NCBI GenBank assembly: GCA_945890485.1
Contig: CAMDCN010000012.1
Span: 62,001-126,000 of the forward strand
Length of the DNA stretch: 64,000 bases
From: Candidatus Sulfopaludibacter sp. SbA3
GTDB lineage: Bacteria; Acidobacteriota; Terriglobia; Bryobacterales; Bryobacteraceae
Direction of reading: 5' to 3'
The notes under the pieces were generated by a model, which saw only the letters and a program-made list of their open reading frames with translations, was not told the origin of the DNA and did not search any database. Position numbers and translations under genes: made by a program. Numbering within the stretch: position 1 is the stretch's first letter; each line of letters starts with the position of its first letter. This document shows positions 1 through 9,978 of the stretch, one piece after another.

Positions 1-2399
<2,399 letters not shown>

Positions 2400-2403
<4 letters not shown>

Positions 2404-2591
2404 GAATTCTTCACGCTCTCCATCTTCGCCTTGGCCCAATCCACCAGCCGGCGAACCGGCGGAAAGTAGTCAGCCAGAATCACCAGGCCGGGAATCAAGA
2501 AGATCCAGCCCGGCATGACCGGCAAAATCAGGCCGATGACGCCGATGATGACGAGGCCAATACCGGAAGCGATTCGGAGGATAGCGCGCAA
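2400..2591 (-). CDS. Small PGPGW-type transmembrane protein
   Basis: A 63-aa inner-membrane protein with two hydrophobic stretches (about residues 6-24 and 26-42) joined by [14 protein letters not shown], the Pro-Gly-Trp turn typical of the putative transmembrane PGPGW family. A basic, amphipathic tail follows. Function of the family is not established. The start is TTG with only a weak AGGG upstream. No better in-frame start is obvious, so the start is less certain than the gene. Its stop codon overlaps the uvrA start by ATGA, so the two are probably one transcript. Any role in repair is unproven. Confidence 0.82.
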
Positions 2592-2694
2592 AGAGAACCC
2601 TAGTTTGATTGTACCAACCTGCCCAGCGGCGACATTTTGGCTCGACTCCTAGGACAAATCCTAGAATAGTACTGAACCTTTAGTGGTAAGGCTT

Positions 2695-2720
2695 TAGGAC
2701 TCGGTCTATTGACCGTCCTA
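2695..2720 (+). promoter_or_regulatory. Hairpin in the leader of the PilZ gene
   Basis: AGGAC and GGTC pair with GACCGTCCT around a TATT loop, with a two-base bulge on the left arm. The hairpin ends 27 nt before the GTG start of the PilZ gene. The surrounding 2640-2730 stretch repeats CCTAGGAC/TCCTAG/TTAGGAC/CCTAGGC. It could be an mRNA leader structure or an operator. It does not match the c-di-GMP riboswitch consensus. Confidence 0.35.
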
Positions 2721-2747
2721 GGCAATTGGCCTTAGTCTGTAACAGTC

Positions 2748-3080
2748 GTGAGCGAACAACGGAAAACCAAGAGATTCGAAATCCAGTTGCCCCTTGAGCT
2801 GGTACGCACCGGGAGCGAGCCCGTCTCGCGAGCGGGCGAGACGCGGAATATGAGTTCTGGCGGGGTGCTGTTCACGTCAGAGGCGGAGATGCCGGTTGGC
2901 GATCCGATCGAATACCTGGTCACTCTTCCCAGTGCGCTATCCGGCGCGCCGGTGCGGTTGCGCTGCATGGGAAAGGTGATTCGGAGTCAGGGCGTGCAGG
3001 CTACGGAGCAGACGACGACCCGTCGTCCGTTTGCCATTGCCGCCACCCTCGAGCGCTACGAGTTCATTCGTAGCAAATAA
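2748..3080 (+). CDS. PilZ domain protein
   Basis: A 110-aa cytosolic protein consisting of essentially one PilZ domain, the common receptor module for cyclic di-GMP. The RxxxR-type basic motif is seen at the N-terminus (RKTKRFEIQLPLEL) and the second ligand motif as NMSSGGV near residue 34, followed by beta-strand-rich sequence. Such single-domain proteins usually bind a partner (flagellar, pilus or polysaccharide machinery) that is not obvious next door. The start is GTG at 2748, preceded by a structured leader with repeated TAGGAC/CCTAG elements. A strong hairpin lies between it and the downstream helicase gene. Family call is firm, target unknown. Confidence 0.88.
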   Translation: MSEQRKTKRFEIQLPLELVRTGSEPVSRAGETRNMSSGGVLFTSEAEMPVGDPIEYLVTLPSALSGAPVRLRCMGKVIRSQGVQATEQTTTRRPFAIAATLERYEFIRSK

Positions 3081-3094
3081 TCGGCTTGTTTCGA

Positions 3095-3130
3095 GCCGTG
3101 GTTTCGGCGAAACTAAAGCGAAACCACGGC
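3095..3130 (+). terminator. Perfect 12-bp inverted repeat between PilZ and helicase genes
   Basis: GCCGTGGTTTCG (3095-3106) and CGAAACCACGGC (3119-3130) are exact reverse complements with a 12-nt loop. The repeat ends two bases before the ATG of the helicase gene. No T-tract follows, so it is either a weak terminator/attenuator or a structure that limits access to the helicase start codon. Confidence 0.5.
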
Positions 3131-3132
3131 GT

Positions 3133-5475
3133 ATGAACTTAACTCTAGGCTTTCCCGATCCCACCGCCTCGCTCAATCGCCCCACGGGCCTTGACGGGGC
3201 GGTGATTCGTTTTCAGGAGTGGATGGAGGCGGAGAATTCGCCGATCCGTTCCATTCAGCATCAGCCTGCGCGAGAACCGGTCACAGCTCCACTACCGGAG
3301 TCCGTGACGCCGGAACTCCAGAAGGGCTTGGCGCAACGAGGGATTAGCGAGCTGTACTCGCATCAGGCGGAGGCGTTTGCACATGTGGAAGCCGGCCGTA
3401 ATGTAGTCGTGGTTACACCGACGGCCTCCGGCAAGACGCTTTGCTACAACCTGCCGGTCCTGAACCGGCTGGCGCTGGAACCGGGCGCGCGGGCGATGTA
3501 TCTGTTCCCCACCAAGGCACTGGCGGAGGATCAATTGCAGGAGTTTCAACGTACGGTTGACGCCATGGCCTTGCCGATCAAGGCCTTTACTTACGATGGG
3601 GACACGCCATCGGACGCACGCCGCGCCATCCGGGAGCGCGCCAACGTCGTCTTTACGAACCCGGACATGCTCCACAGCGGCATTTTGCCGCACCACACAA
3701 AGTGGGCCAAGGCGTTTGAGAACCTTCGCTACTTTGTTATCGACGAGTTGCACTACTATCGCGGCGTCTACGGCTCTCATCTCGGCAACATTCTGCGCAG
3801 GCTGCGGCGCATCTGCGAGTTTTACGGTTCGACGCCCCAGTTCATTTGCTGTTCGGCCACCATCGCCAACCCTCGCGAACTGGCCGAGGCGCTGGGCGAG
3901 GTCCCATTTTCTCTCGTCGACCAGAACGGCGCCCCGCAGGCGGAGAAGTACTTTGTGTTTTATAACCCGCCGGTAGTGAACCGCGAACTCGGGATCCGTC
4001 GAAGCTACCTGCACGAATCGCGGCGGATAGCGCTGGAGTTCCTGGACCGGGGGCAACAGACGCTGGTTTTCACGAACAACCGGCTGGCGACGGAAGTCCT
4101 GACCACCTATTTAAAAGACGCCGCTGAAAAACTTCCCGCCCTGCGGGGCAAGATCAGCGGGTACCGGGGCGGTTACCTGCCGCGGGAGCGGCGCGAGATC
4201 GAACGGCAGATCCGGTCGGGCGAAGTAAGGGGCGTCGTCGCCACGAATGCCTTGGAACTGGGCGTCGATATCGGCTCGCTTGATGCGATCGTGATGGCCG
4301 GATATCCAGGTACGATCGCATCGACGTGGCAACGCGCTGGCCGGGCCGGACGCCGGGGCCGGCTGTCGATGGCGGTGCTGGTCGCTTCGAGCGCGCCGCT
4401 TGATCAATATATTGTGGAGCATCCGGAATATTTCTTTGGCCGGCCACCGGAGTCGGCGCATATCAATCCGAACAACCTTGAAATCCTGCTCAGCCACATG
4501 AAGTGCGCAGCCTTCGAGTTACCGATTCGCGACGGCGAGAAGTTTGGCGCGCTTGAAACCGGAGAGTTGTGCCGTTTTCTCGAGGAGATGGGCCTGCTGC
4601 ATCACTCCGGCGAAACCTGGCACTGGACCTCCGATACCTACCCCGCGGATGCCGTATCGCTGCGCGCCGTCACGAGCGATAACTTCGTGGTGGTTGACAT
4701 GACTCGGCAGAACACGGTGATTGCCGAAGTCGACTTCCCCTCGGCGCTGACTACGCTGCACGAAAAGGCGATCTATCTCCACGACGCCCGGCAGTTTCAG
4801 GTGGAAAAGTTCGACTACGAGGGGCGTAAGGCTTACGTCCGGGCCGTGGATTGCGATTATTTTACAGATGCGATCGACTACACCCAAGTGAAGATTTTGA
4901 ACGAGTTCGGCCAGGAGCGGCAGGCTGTTTGGGGCGAAGTCCGCGTGAACCGGCAGATTGTCGGCTTCAAGAAGGTGAAGTTTTATACGCTCGAGAATGT
5001 CGGCGCGGGCAATCTGTCCATGCCGGAACAAGAGATGCACACGACTTCGTTCTGGCTGCACTTCCCGTCGGTGTTCCTGGCCCGCTTTCCCGAGTACACC
5101 CCCACCGAGAAGCAGAATGGCCTGGTTGGGCTGGGCAACGCTCTTCGCGCGGTCGGTGCGCTGCTGCTGATGTGCGATCCTCGCGACCTCGCCGTCACGC
5201 TGACGGAGGACTCGACGGGCGGTCTCCGCGAATGGGAGCCGAACTTATACCTGTACGACAACTATCCTGGGGGGATTGGCGGTAGCGAACCGCTGTTCCG
5301 GCAGCACGTTCGACTTGTCCAGACCGCCGCCGATCTCATCGCGGCGTGTCCTTGCGAATCGGGGTGCCCGAGTTGTGTTGGGCCGGTCGGCGAGGTCGGC
5401 GAGAAGGGGAAGGAAGTGGCGCTGCGGATTACGGCTACGCTTCTCGAAGCCTCCCGCGAACTCCCTGCGGCTTAG
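3133..5475 (+). CDS. DEAD/DEAH-box helicase with C-terminal DUF1998-type zinc domain
   Basis: Superfamily 2 ATP-dependent helicase of about 780 aa, likely in nucleic-acid repair. Motif I is TPTASGKTLCYN, motif II VIDELHYY, motif III CCSATIANP, and motifs IV-VI lie in the second RecA lobe (VFTNNRLATEVL, GYRGGYLPRERR, TNALELGVDIG, WQRAGRAGRRG). The C-terminus holds LYLYDNYPGGIGGSEPLF and cysteines CPCESGCPSC typical of the DUF1998 metal site. The start is taken at ATG 3133. A longer reading from 3031 would overlap the PilZ gene and add sequence unlike the family. No strong Shine-Dalgarno is seen because the upstream hairpin abuts the start. The stop overlaps that of the convergent methyltransferase gene. 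Confidence 0.93.
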   Translation: MNLTLGFPDPTASLNRPTGLDGAVIRFQEWMEAENSPIRSIQHQPAREPVTAPLPESVTPELQKGLAQRGISELYSHQAEAFAHVEAGRNVVVVTPTASGKTLCYNLPVLNRLALEPGARAMYLFPTKALAEDQLQEFQRTVDAMALPIKAFTYDGDTPSDARRAIRERANVVFTNPDMLHSGILPHHTKWAKAFENLRYFVIDELHYYRGVYGSHLGNILRRLRRICEFYGSTPQFICCSATIANPRELAEALGEVPFSLVDQNGAPQAEKYFVFYNPPVVNRELGIRRSYLHESRRIALEFLDRGQQTLVFTNNRLATEVLTTYLKDAAEKLPALRGKISGYRGGYLPRERREIERQIRSGEVRGVVATNALELGVDIGSLDAIVMAGYPGTIASTWQRAGRAGRRGRLSMAVLVASSAPLDQYIVEHPEYFFGRPPESAHINPNNLEILLSHMKCAAFELPIRDGEKFGALETGELCRFLEEMGLLHHSGETWHWTSDTYPADAVSLRAVTSDNFVVVDMTRQNTVIAEVDFPSALTTLHEKAIYLHDARQFQVEKFDYEGRKAYVRAVDCDYFTDAIDYTQVKILNEFGQERQAVWGEVRVNRQIVGFKKVKFYTLENVGAGNLSMPEQEMHTTSFWLHFPSVFLARFPEYTPTEKQNGLVGLGNALRAVGALLLMCDPRDLAVTLTEDSTGGLREWEPNLYLYDNYPGGIGGSEPLFRQHVRLVQTAADLIAACPCESGCPSCVGPVGEVGEKGKEVALRITATLLEASRELPAA

Positions 5476-5765
5476 ACCGACTTCTTATTCCGGGTACAAA
5501 TCAGCAGGCGCTGCTCAGGAGAATTCAGCGCCTGCTGCATTTCCACATGGAACCAGGGTCGAAGCAGTGCTTCGACATTGCCGTTGGGGACCGTAAGCAG
5601 GAGAAGCCCCCCGGGACGAAGTACCCGAGCAATCTCCGCCACTAATACGTCGGGGGAATCGCACTGGTCCAGTTGGCGAAAACACGAGACCGAATCAACA
5701 CTCCCGAAGCCCTCTCTCAACGGAAGCGCGATTGGTTGTGTAATTGCCAGTCTGGCTTGCATCAC
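5472..5765 (-). CDS. Truncated class I methyltransferase-like protein
   Basis: A 97-aa product that matches only the C-terminal half of a Methyltransf_11-type SAM-dependent methyltransferase: FGSVDSVSCFRQLDQ corresponds to the post-motif II region and ARVLRPGGLLLLTVPNG to motif III. The glycine-rich SAM-binding motif I (ExGxG) is missing. An in-frame stop lies shortly upstream, so the missing part cannot be recovered by choosing another start. A good ribosome site (AGGAGAGG) precedes the GTG/ATG pair, so the remnant may still be translated. Alone it should not be catalytic. It may be a decaying gene or a partner domain. Confidence 0.55.
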   Translation of the reverse strand: MMQARLAITQPIALPLREGFGSVDSVSCFRQLDQCDSPDVLVAEIARVLRPGGLLLLTVPNGNVEALLRPWFHVEMQQALNSPEQRLLICTRNKKSV

Positions 5766-5848
5766 GGCTGACCTCTCCTGCGCCTATCTAATGCAGGTGC
5801 TTTGCCAAACCGTAAGTTATTGAAAAGAAATAACGGTGCAAATAGAAA

Positions 5849-5879
5849 CTGCGCGCTGCCGGGCAGTGGCAGCGCGCAG
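5849..5879 (-). terminator. Hairpin terminator downstream of the SYLF gene
   Basis: CTGCGCGCTGCC and GGCAGCGCGCAG form a perfect 12-bp stem with a 7-nt loop, 19 nt after the SYLF stop on the minus strand. The following bases (TTTCTATTT) are moderately T-rich, consistent with intrinsic termination. Confidence 0.7.
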
Positions 5880-5897
5880 TGGAGCAAATGAGCCAGT

Positions 5898-6590
5898 TTA
5901 TTTGGACAAGCGGCTGGAGTACTTGTTCAAGGTAGCCAGGAACTTAGCGGCGGCCGCTGGGGCCGGGGTCTTTCCGTAAACGATCTGCTCGTTCTTCATC
6001 TTCTTGTTACCGTACAGGTCGCCGATTGCTTCGTCGTCACCCCGAATCGTCCCGCCTTTCAGAGAGACGCCCGCGAAGGCGCCGCGCGAACGGGAGTAAG
6101 TCAGCATTTCCGCTCGCATCGTCGCGTCGGTTTCCGCAGAGCTCGTCCGGCCCACCGGGCCAGCCGCCGCCGAGGCTTCTCCGCCCACCGAGAACTTGCT
6201 GCTCTTCACCAGCCGTTCGGCGCCGCGAGCATTCATGATCAGCATCACGAAGTCGGTCTCCGAGCCGCCGATTTGAAAACCAATCGATCCACCCTCTACC
6301 CGCATCGGAGCCGGCGCTCCCCATCCCGTCCCATCGGCCTGACGGCAGGAGAGGAATCCACGCCCGAAACGACCTCCGACGATGAAGGCGCCCTTCTTGA
6401 GACCGGGCACAATCAAGGCGCAATGCGCTTTGTCGAGCAGCTCCTGGGGAATACCCTTTTCCTTCACCGCCATAATCTCTTCCAGCACCGCCGCCGCTTC
6501 GTTTAGTCGTTCGGCGTGGGGTGAGGCCGCTTGCCCAAAGCTCAGGCCGCAAACGGCCAGGGTAGAGAACAGAATTCGCACAGTCTTCAT
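5898..6590 (-). CDS. Exported SYLF/YSC84-domain lipid-binding protein
   Basis: A 230-aa protein with an N-terminal signal peptide (hydrophobic stretch to FGQA near residue 21) and a SYLF (YSC84) domain, a family known for phosphoinositide/lipid binding in eukaryotes and of unclear role in bacteria. Characteristic segments are IPQELLDKAHCALIVPGLKK, GAFIVGGRFGRGFLSC, GGSIGFQIGGSETDFVMLI and SRSRGAFAGVSLKGG. It is likely periplasmic. A single gene with its own terminator and a second terminator upstream (6628-6659), so probably monocistronic. The family assignment is clear and the cellular role is not. Confidence 0.92.
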   Translation of the reverse strand: MKTVRILFSTLAVCGLSFGQAASPHAERLNEAAAVLEEIMAVKEKGIPQELLDKAHCALIVPGLKKGAFIVGGRFGRGFLSCRQADGTGWGAPAPMRVEGGSIGFQIGGSETDFVMLIMNARGAERLVKSSKFSVGGEASAAAGPVGRTSSAETDATMRAEMLTYSRSRGAFAGVSLKGGTIRGDDEAIGDLYGNKKMKNEQIVYGKTPAPAAAAKFLATLNKYSSRLSK

Positions 6591-6627
6591 GCAACTAAGA
6601 TGGCATGGAACCCGTTGCAGTTACACG

Positions 6628-6659
6628 GAAAAAAGCTCCCGCTCCCCACCGGGAGCTTT
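6628..6659 (-). terminator. Intrinsic terminator after the small secreted protein gene
   Basis: On the minus strand AAAGCTCCCG pairs with CGGGAGCTTT and runs into a TTTTTT tract. The stem spans 6632-6659 around an 8-nt loop. It lies just past the stop at 6664. Confidence 0.85.
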
Positions 6660-6663
6660 CCGG

Positions 6664-6984
6664 CTAATCTTTAATGTTTACGATCTTGGCGATCATGATC
6701 TTATCGCCCTTGATTTCGCCCGAAATCATCACTTTCCCGTCGATATGCTTCTTGGCTAACTCGGCGTCGGAGAGCTGGTAGACCTTGTTCTCCTTTTCGG
6801 TTACAAACACCGGGGCCGCACCGTTCTTGATGCAGCGATCGGCGCATTCGCGCTCCGCCTTGCCCGACCCGGCATTGCCCGCGCCGCAGGTCGAATCGCT
6901 AATCCAACCCTTCAAATCCGCTGCTGAAGCGCCAGCCGCCAATGTGGCCGCCAGAGCGAGAACCGAAAAAAGCCTTTTCTTCAT
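6664..6984 (-). CDS. Small secreted protein, hypothetical
   Basis: A 106-aa protein with a clear signal peptide (MKKRLFSVLALAATLAAGASA) and a mature part of about 85 aa containing three to four cysteines (STCGAG, ECADRCIKNG) and a C-terminal beta-rich region (GKVMISGEIKGDKIMIAKIV) that reads like a small OB-like barrel. The segment APVFVTEKENKVYQLSD is typical of short exported acidobacterial proteins of unknown function. A strong ribosome site (GGAAGGAGTGAA) precedes the ATG and an intrinsic terminator follows, so it is a well-defined single gene. No enzymatic motif is visible. Confidence 0.8.
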   Translation of the reverse strand: MKKRLFSVLALAATLAAGASAADLKGWISDSTCGAGNAGSGKAERECADRCIKNGAAPVFVTEKENKVYQLSDAELAKKHIDGKVMISGEIKGDKIMIAKIVNIKD

Positions 6985-7113
6985 AATCGAAGTTCACTCC
7001 TTCCGCCATTGTGCCATTAATCTCCTACGGAATCATCCGGTCTAAACATTCCCTCACGGCGCGAAGGATTTCGCCGATAGATCTTTTAGGAGACCCGATT
7101 CCCGGGATCAACT

Positions 7114-8472
7114 ATGAGTATTGAACCTCTCCGCTTTTCCGGCGTCAGCAGCTACTCGGCGGACTTTCAGAAGATCCTCGAACGAACGGTGGCGATCGGC
7201 GCCCAGCCGATCAACGCTCTGCAGCGGGATCAAACGAATCTGTTGCAGCAGCGGGCATTGGCAGTGGGCCTACAGACTTCGGCTGAGGGTCTAAACAGCG
7301 CCATCAAGGGTTTGGCGGACGTGGGCCAGTCGCGTGCGGTGGGCGGGTCGTCTTCGAATTCGTCGAAGGTCAGCATCGGCACGGTTACGGCGAAGACCCC
7401 GGCTACGTACACGATTTCGGAGATCACTTCGCTCGCCCGCTCCGCCTCGGCCACCTCGGCTGGGTACGCCGCGTCGACCTCAGGTACGGTCTCGGCCACC
7501 GGTACGGTGCGACTCGGGTTTGGCGGTACGGACTACGACATCGTACTGAGTCCGGAAGAGAACACCCTTACGGGCCTTCGTGACAAAATTAACGACCTTG
7601 GCCTTGGCGTCACGGCGTCCATCTTGACCACTGGCTCTGGCCCCACACCGTACTACCTCTCACTGACGGCGACGACGGCAGGCGAAAAGCCGATTACGCT
7701 CGCCGATGATCCTACCGGCGCGAATACCGACCTACTGGTCACCAAAGATAATGGCTCCAATGCCAACTTCAAAATCAATGGGGTGCCGGTTTCCAAGAGC
7801 AGCAATCTGGTAAACGACGTGGTCAGCGGTGTCACGTTCACGATAACCGGCACCACGGCGGTTGATGAAACGGTTAGCCTTTCGCTTTCGAGTAATCGGA
7901 ACACGCTCGCATCTCGGCTCGAAAGCTTCGTCTCGGCGTACAACGGAACCTTGGATCAGGTAGACGCGCAGATCGGTTCCGCCGCGGGGCTGCTGACTGG
8001 CAGCTTCATCGTCCGTGAGACCAGCGGGCTCCTGCGCCAAGTCTCCGGGTACGAAGGCACCGGAAGCATTAAGAGTCTACCGACTCTCGGCGTGACCTTT
8101 GGGCGAGACGGGAAAGCTACTTTCGATCGCACTGTTTTCGACGGGCTCAACGAGACCGACCTGCAGAACGCATTTGCTTTCTTCGGCACATCCAGTACTG
8201 GATTCGGATCTCTCCAGTCAAAAGTCAGCCAGATTAGTGACCCGGTCACCGGCTTGATTGCGACTGAGACTGCTCGTATGGATGAAACCGACAAGCGGCT
8301 GGCGTCGCAAGTAGAAACGCTGACCACTCGGCTCGAACTGATGCAGCGCGTGGCCGCCGAGCGCCTGCAGGCTGTTGACGCCATCCTCGGCAGCTTGGAT
8401 TCTCAGAAGAGTGTCGTCGACGCCAGTTTCAAGAGTCTTCAACTCGTGATGTTCGGGAAGAACGAGGGCTAG
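7114..8472 (+). CDS. fliD: Flagellar hook-associated protein 2 (filament cap)
   Basis: Caps the growing flagellar filament and aids flagellin folding outside the cell. At 452 aa it is within the usual FliD range. The N-terminal D0-like helix (RFSGVSSYSADFQKILERTV) is followed by Ser/Thr-rich beta domains (about residues 90-280) and a C-terminal coiled coil (ETARMDETDKRLASQVETL). The serine/threonine-rich, cysteine-free composition suits an exported axial protein. TTTTAGGAGA upstream supplies a ribosome site at some distance. No other flagellar structural genes are in the window except a possible chaperone gene directly downstream. Confidence 0.88.
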   Translation: MSIEPLRFSGVSSYSADFQKILERTVAIGAQPINALQRDQTNLLQQRALAVGLQTSAEGLNSAIKGLADVGQSRAVGGSSSNSSKVSIGTVTAKTPATYTISEITSLARSASATSAGYAASTSGTVSATGTVRLGFGGTDYDIVLSPEENTLTGLRDKINDLGLGVTASILTTGSGPTPYYLSLTATTAGEKPITLADDPTGANTDLLVTKDNGSNANFKINGVPVSKSSNLVNDVVSGVTFTITGTTAVDETVSLSLSSNRNTLASRLESFVSAYNGTLDQVDAQIGSAAGLLTGSFIVRETSGLLRQVSGYEGTGSIKSLPTLGVTFGRDGKATFDRTVFDGLNETDLQNAFAFFGTSSTGFGSLQSKVSQISDPVTGLIATETARMDETDKRLASQVETLTTRLELMQRVAAERLQAVDAILGSLDSQKSVVDASFKSLQLVMFGKNEG

Positions 8473-8478
8473 CCGGCA

Positions 8479-8799
8479 ATGGTCGAACTCTTTGAACACC
8501 TCGCCGCAATCGATGAACAGCTGCTCGCTGTCCCATTCGGTTCCGAGCTCGAGGCAGCCCAGTTGCTTTCACTTCGCGGACAACTCGTCTCCACGATGGA
8601 GTCAGCGCAGGTCCCGGCAGAGTGCGCCGCCGCTCTGCTGCAACTGCGAAACTCCACCGCGGCGCTCCAGAATCACTTTGCCCATTTCCGTCGCCGCCTC
8701 GCTGCAGAGATCGGCGAGTCCGGATCCCACCGGCAATTTCTGGAGACGCTAGCCGACTCCCTCGAGCCCGCTGCCCTCTCCGGTAACATCCTCGCCTAG
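8479..8799 (+). CDS. Small helical protein after fliD, possible FliT-type chaperone
   Basis: A 106-aa protein predicted almost wholly helical, beginning 6 nt after the fliD stop, so almost certainly co-transcribed with it. Genes after fliD are commonly fliS or fliT export chaperones, and the size and heptad-like helices (EHLAAIDEQLLAVPFG, LLSLRGQLVSTMESA) fit FliT or FlgN. Sequence identity to those families is not evident by eye, so the function is inferred from position and shape only. Confidence 0.55.
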   Translation: MVELFEHLAAIDEQLLAVPFGSELEAAQLLSLRGQLVSTMESAQVPAECAAALLQLRNSTAALQNHFAHFRRRLAAEIGESGSHRQFLETLADSLEPAALSGNILA

Positions 8800-8936
8800 T
8801 ACTTCGGCGAAATAGTACTGAAAGGCCTCCCCGGCGAAACTCGTTCACAACCCGTTCAAGAAAATCTCAAATATCTCGTATCTCATTACTCCAGAGACAC
8901 TTAGACCCTCTCCGACACCCCCTGGAAAACGAACCC

Positions 8937-9938
8937 ATGGTTCGGAATCGAGCCTTCGATTGCTACATTCGGGGCGTGATGAAACACGACCACGCAACCA
9001 CAGCGCAGCCGCTCTCCCTGCCCATGGCCCAACCGGGGGCTTCGTCCTCCTCGTGCATCCAGCAATGGGGTGACATCCCGCCTGGCATCCTCGGCGGATC
9101 TCACTCGACCATCCTCCAGCTTGGCCAGCCCTCGGTCTCTGCGGCGGATCTCGCTCTTCAACTCCTCAACCACGCGGTCTTCAATCAGCCCCTGCCACAG
9201 CCGTGCAACGCCCAACCTAAAAAAGGAGGCCTGCTCGGGGATCCGGAACCCCGCATGTGGCAACCCCGCAATGGCTGGGCCGCGGCGCCCTCGGAACGTG
9301 GTGCCCGGTACGCCGTCGTTTACGCCCGCGTATCGATTGCTCTTCAAACAGCGATGCGCGAATGGATTCCCTCCCTGTATTTTGATGGCGTTGCCCGATT
9401 CGACGATCTCGATATGGCCCAGGGCATGATCGCTTGGCGCGCTTCCCGTCCCGCCGTAGGCGAGCATGTTGATCGGTTGAGCTACGACGTTCTTGATCCC
9501 GCAATGATGACCCGCTGCTTTTTCTGGGTCGAGCGGAACATTCGACCCGTCTTGAGCTCGCTGCTCCCCGTAACCGAAAAGTTCGATTCCAGCCGGCGGG
9601 GCTTTTTCGATCCCCGAAACACCAATCGGATTCTTTTGCGCCTCCGACGCGCGCAACGTGGATTCCAAACGATATTGAAGGTGGAAGAGGACATCATCAC
9701 TCAACTGGTGAAGCTTGTGGCCGCCACTTCGAAGCTCCAGGCCAAGGTGGAACGTCAGCCCCGCCTCGTAGCGACGGAGGTCGAACGGAGTGTGCAGCGG
9801 ACCTTCGCCACAGTGGAAGCTCGGCTCCGCCGCATCATTCCCCACTCCGACATTGAGACCGTAATGCGCATGCTGGTCATCGTTCTCACGAAATCGCTGG
9901 AGCAGACCCACGCCGACACCCTCGACAAGGCGGCTTGA
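8937..9938 (+). CDS. Hypothetical protein, 333 aa
   Basis: Not recognised. The C-terminal 170 residues look like a real soluble alpha-helical protein: balanced charges and long amphipathic segments (VERNIRPVLSSLLPVTEKF, VEEDIITQLVKLVAATSK, ATVEARLRRIIPHSD). The N-terminal 100 residues are Pro/Ser/Gln-rich and may be disordered. The start could be ATG 8937 or the GTG/ATG pair near 8976-8979. A long opposite-strand frame also exists (8901-10058), but its composition (His, Gly and Arg-rich, no domain) looks like an antisense shadow. The stop is 38 nt before the methyltransferase gene on the same strand. No signal peptide or membrane segment is seen. Confidence 0.5.
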   Translation: MVRNRAFDCYIRGVMKHDHATTAQPLSLPMAQPGASSSSCIQQWGDIPPGILGGSHSTILQLGQPSVSAADLALQLLNHAVFNQPLPQPCNAQPKKGGLLGDPEPRMWQPRNGWAAAPSERGARYAVVYARVSIALQTAMREWIPSLYFDGVARFDDLDMAQGMIAWRASRPAVGEHVDRLSYDVLDPAMMTRCFFWVERNIRPVLSSLLPVTEKFDSSRRGFFDPRNTNRILLRLRRAQRGFQTILKVEEDIITQLVKLVAATSKLQAKVERQPRLVATEVERSVQRTFATVEARLRRIIPHSDIETVMRMLVIVLTKSLEQTHADTLDKAA

Positions 9939-9978
9939 CACGCCCGTTCCCGATCTGCGATACCAATAGGTCACTTTT

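Noticed and set aside
7043-7080. FliA (sigma-28) promoter before fliD
   Set aside because: GCCGATAG resembles a -10, but the TAAA lies 26 nt before it where about 11-15 are expected, so the spacing does not fit.
2664-8822. Repeated 11-mer ATAGTACTGAA at about 2666 and 8812
   Set aside because: Two copies of an 11-mer are expected often by chance in 64 kb, and the two settings are unrelated.
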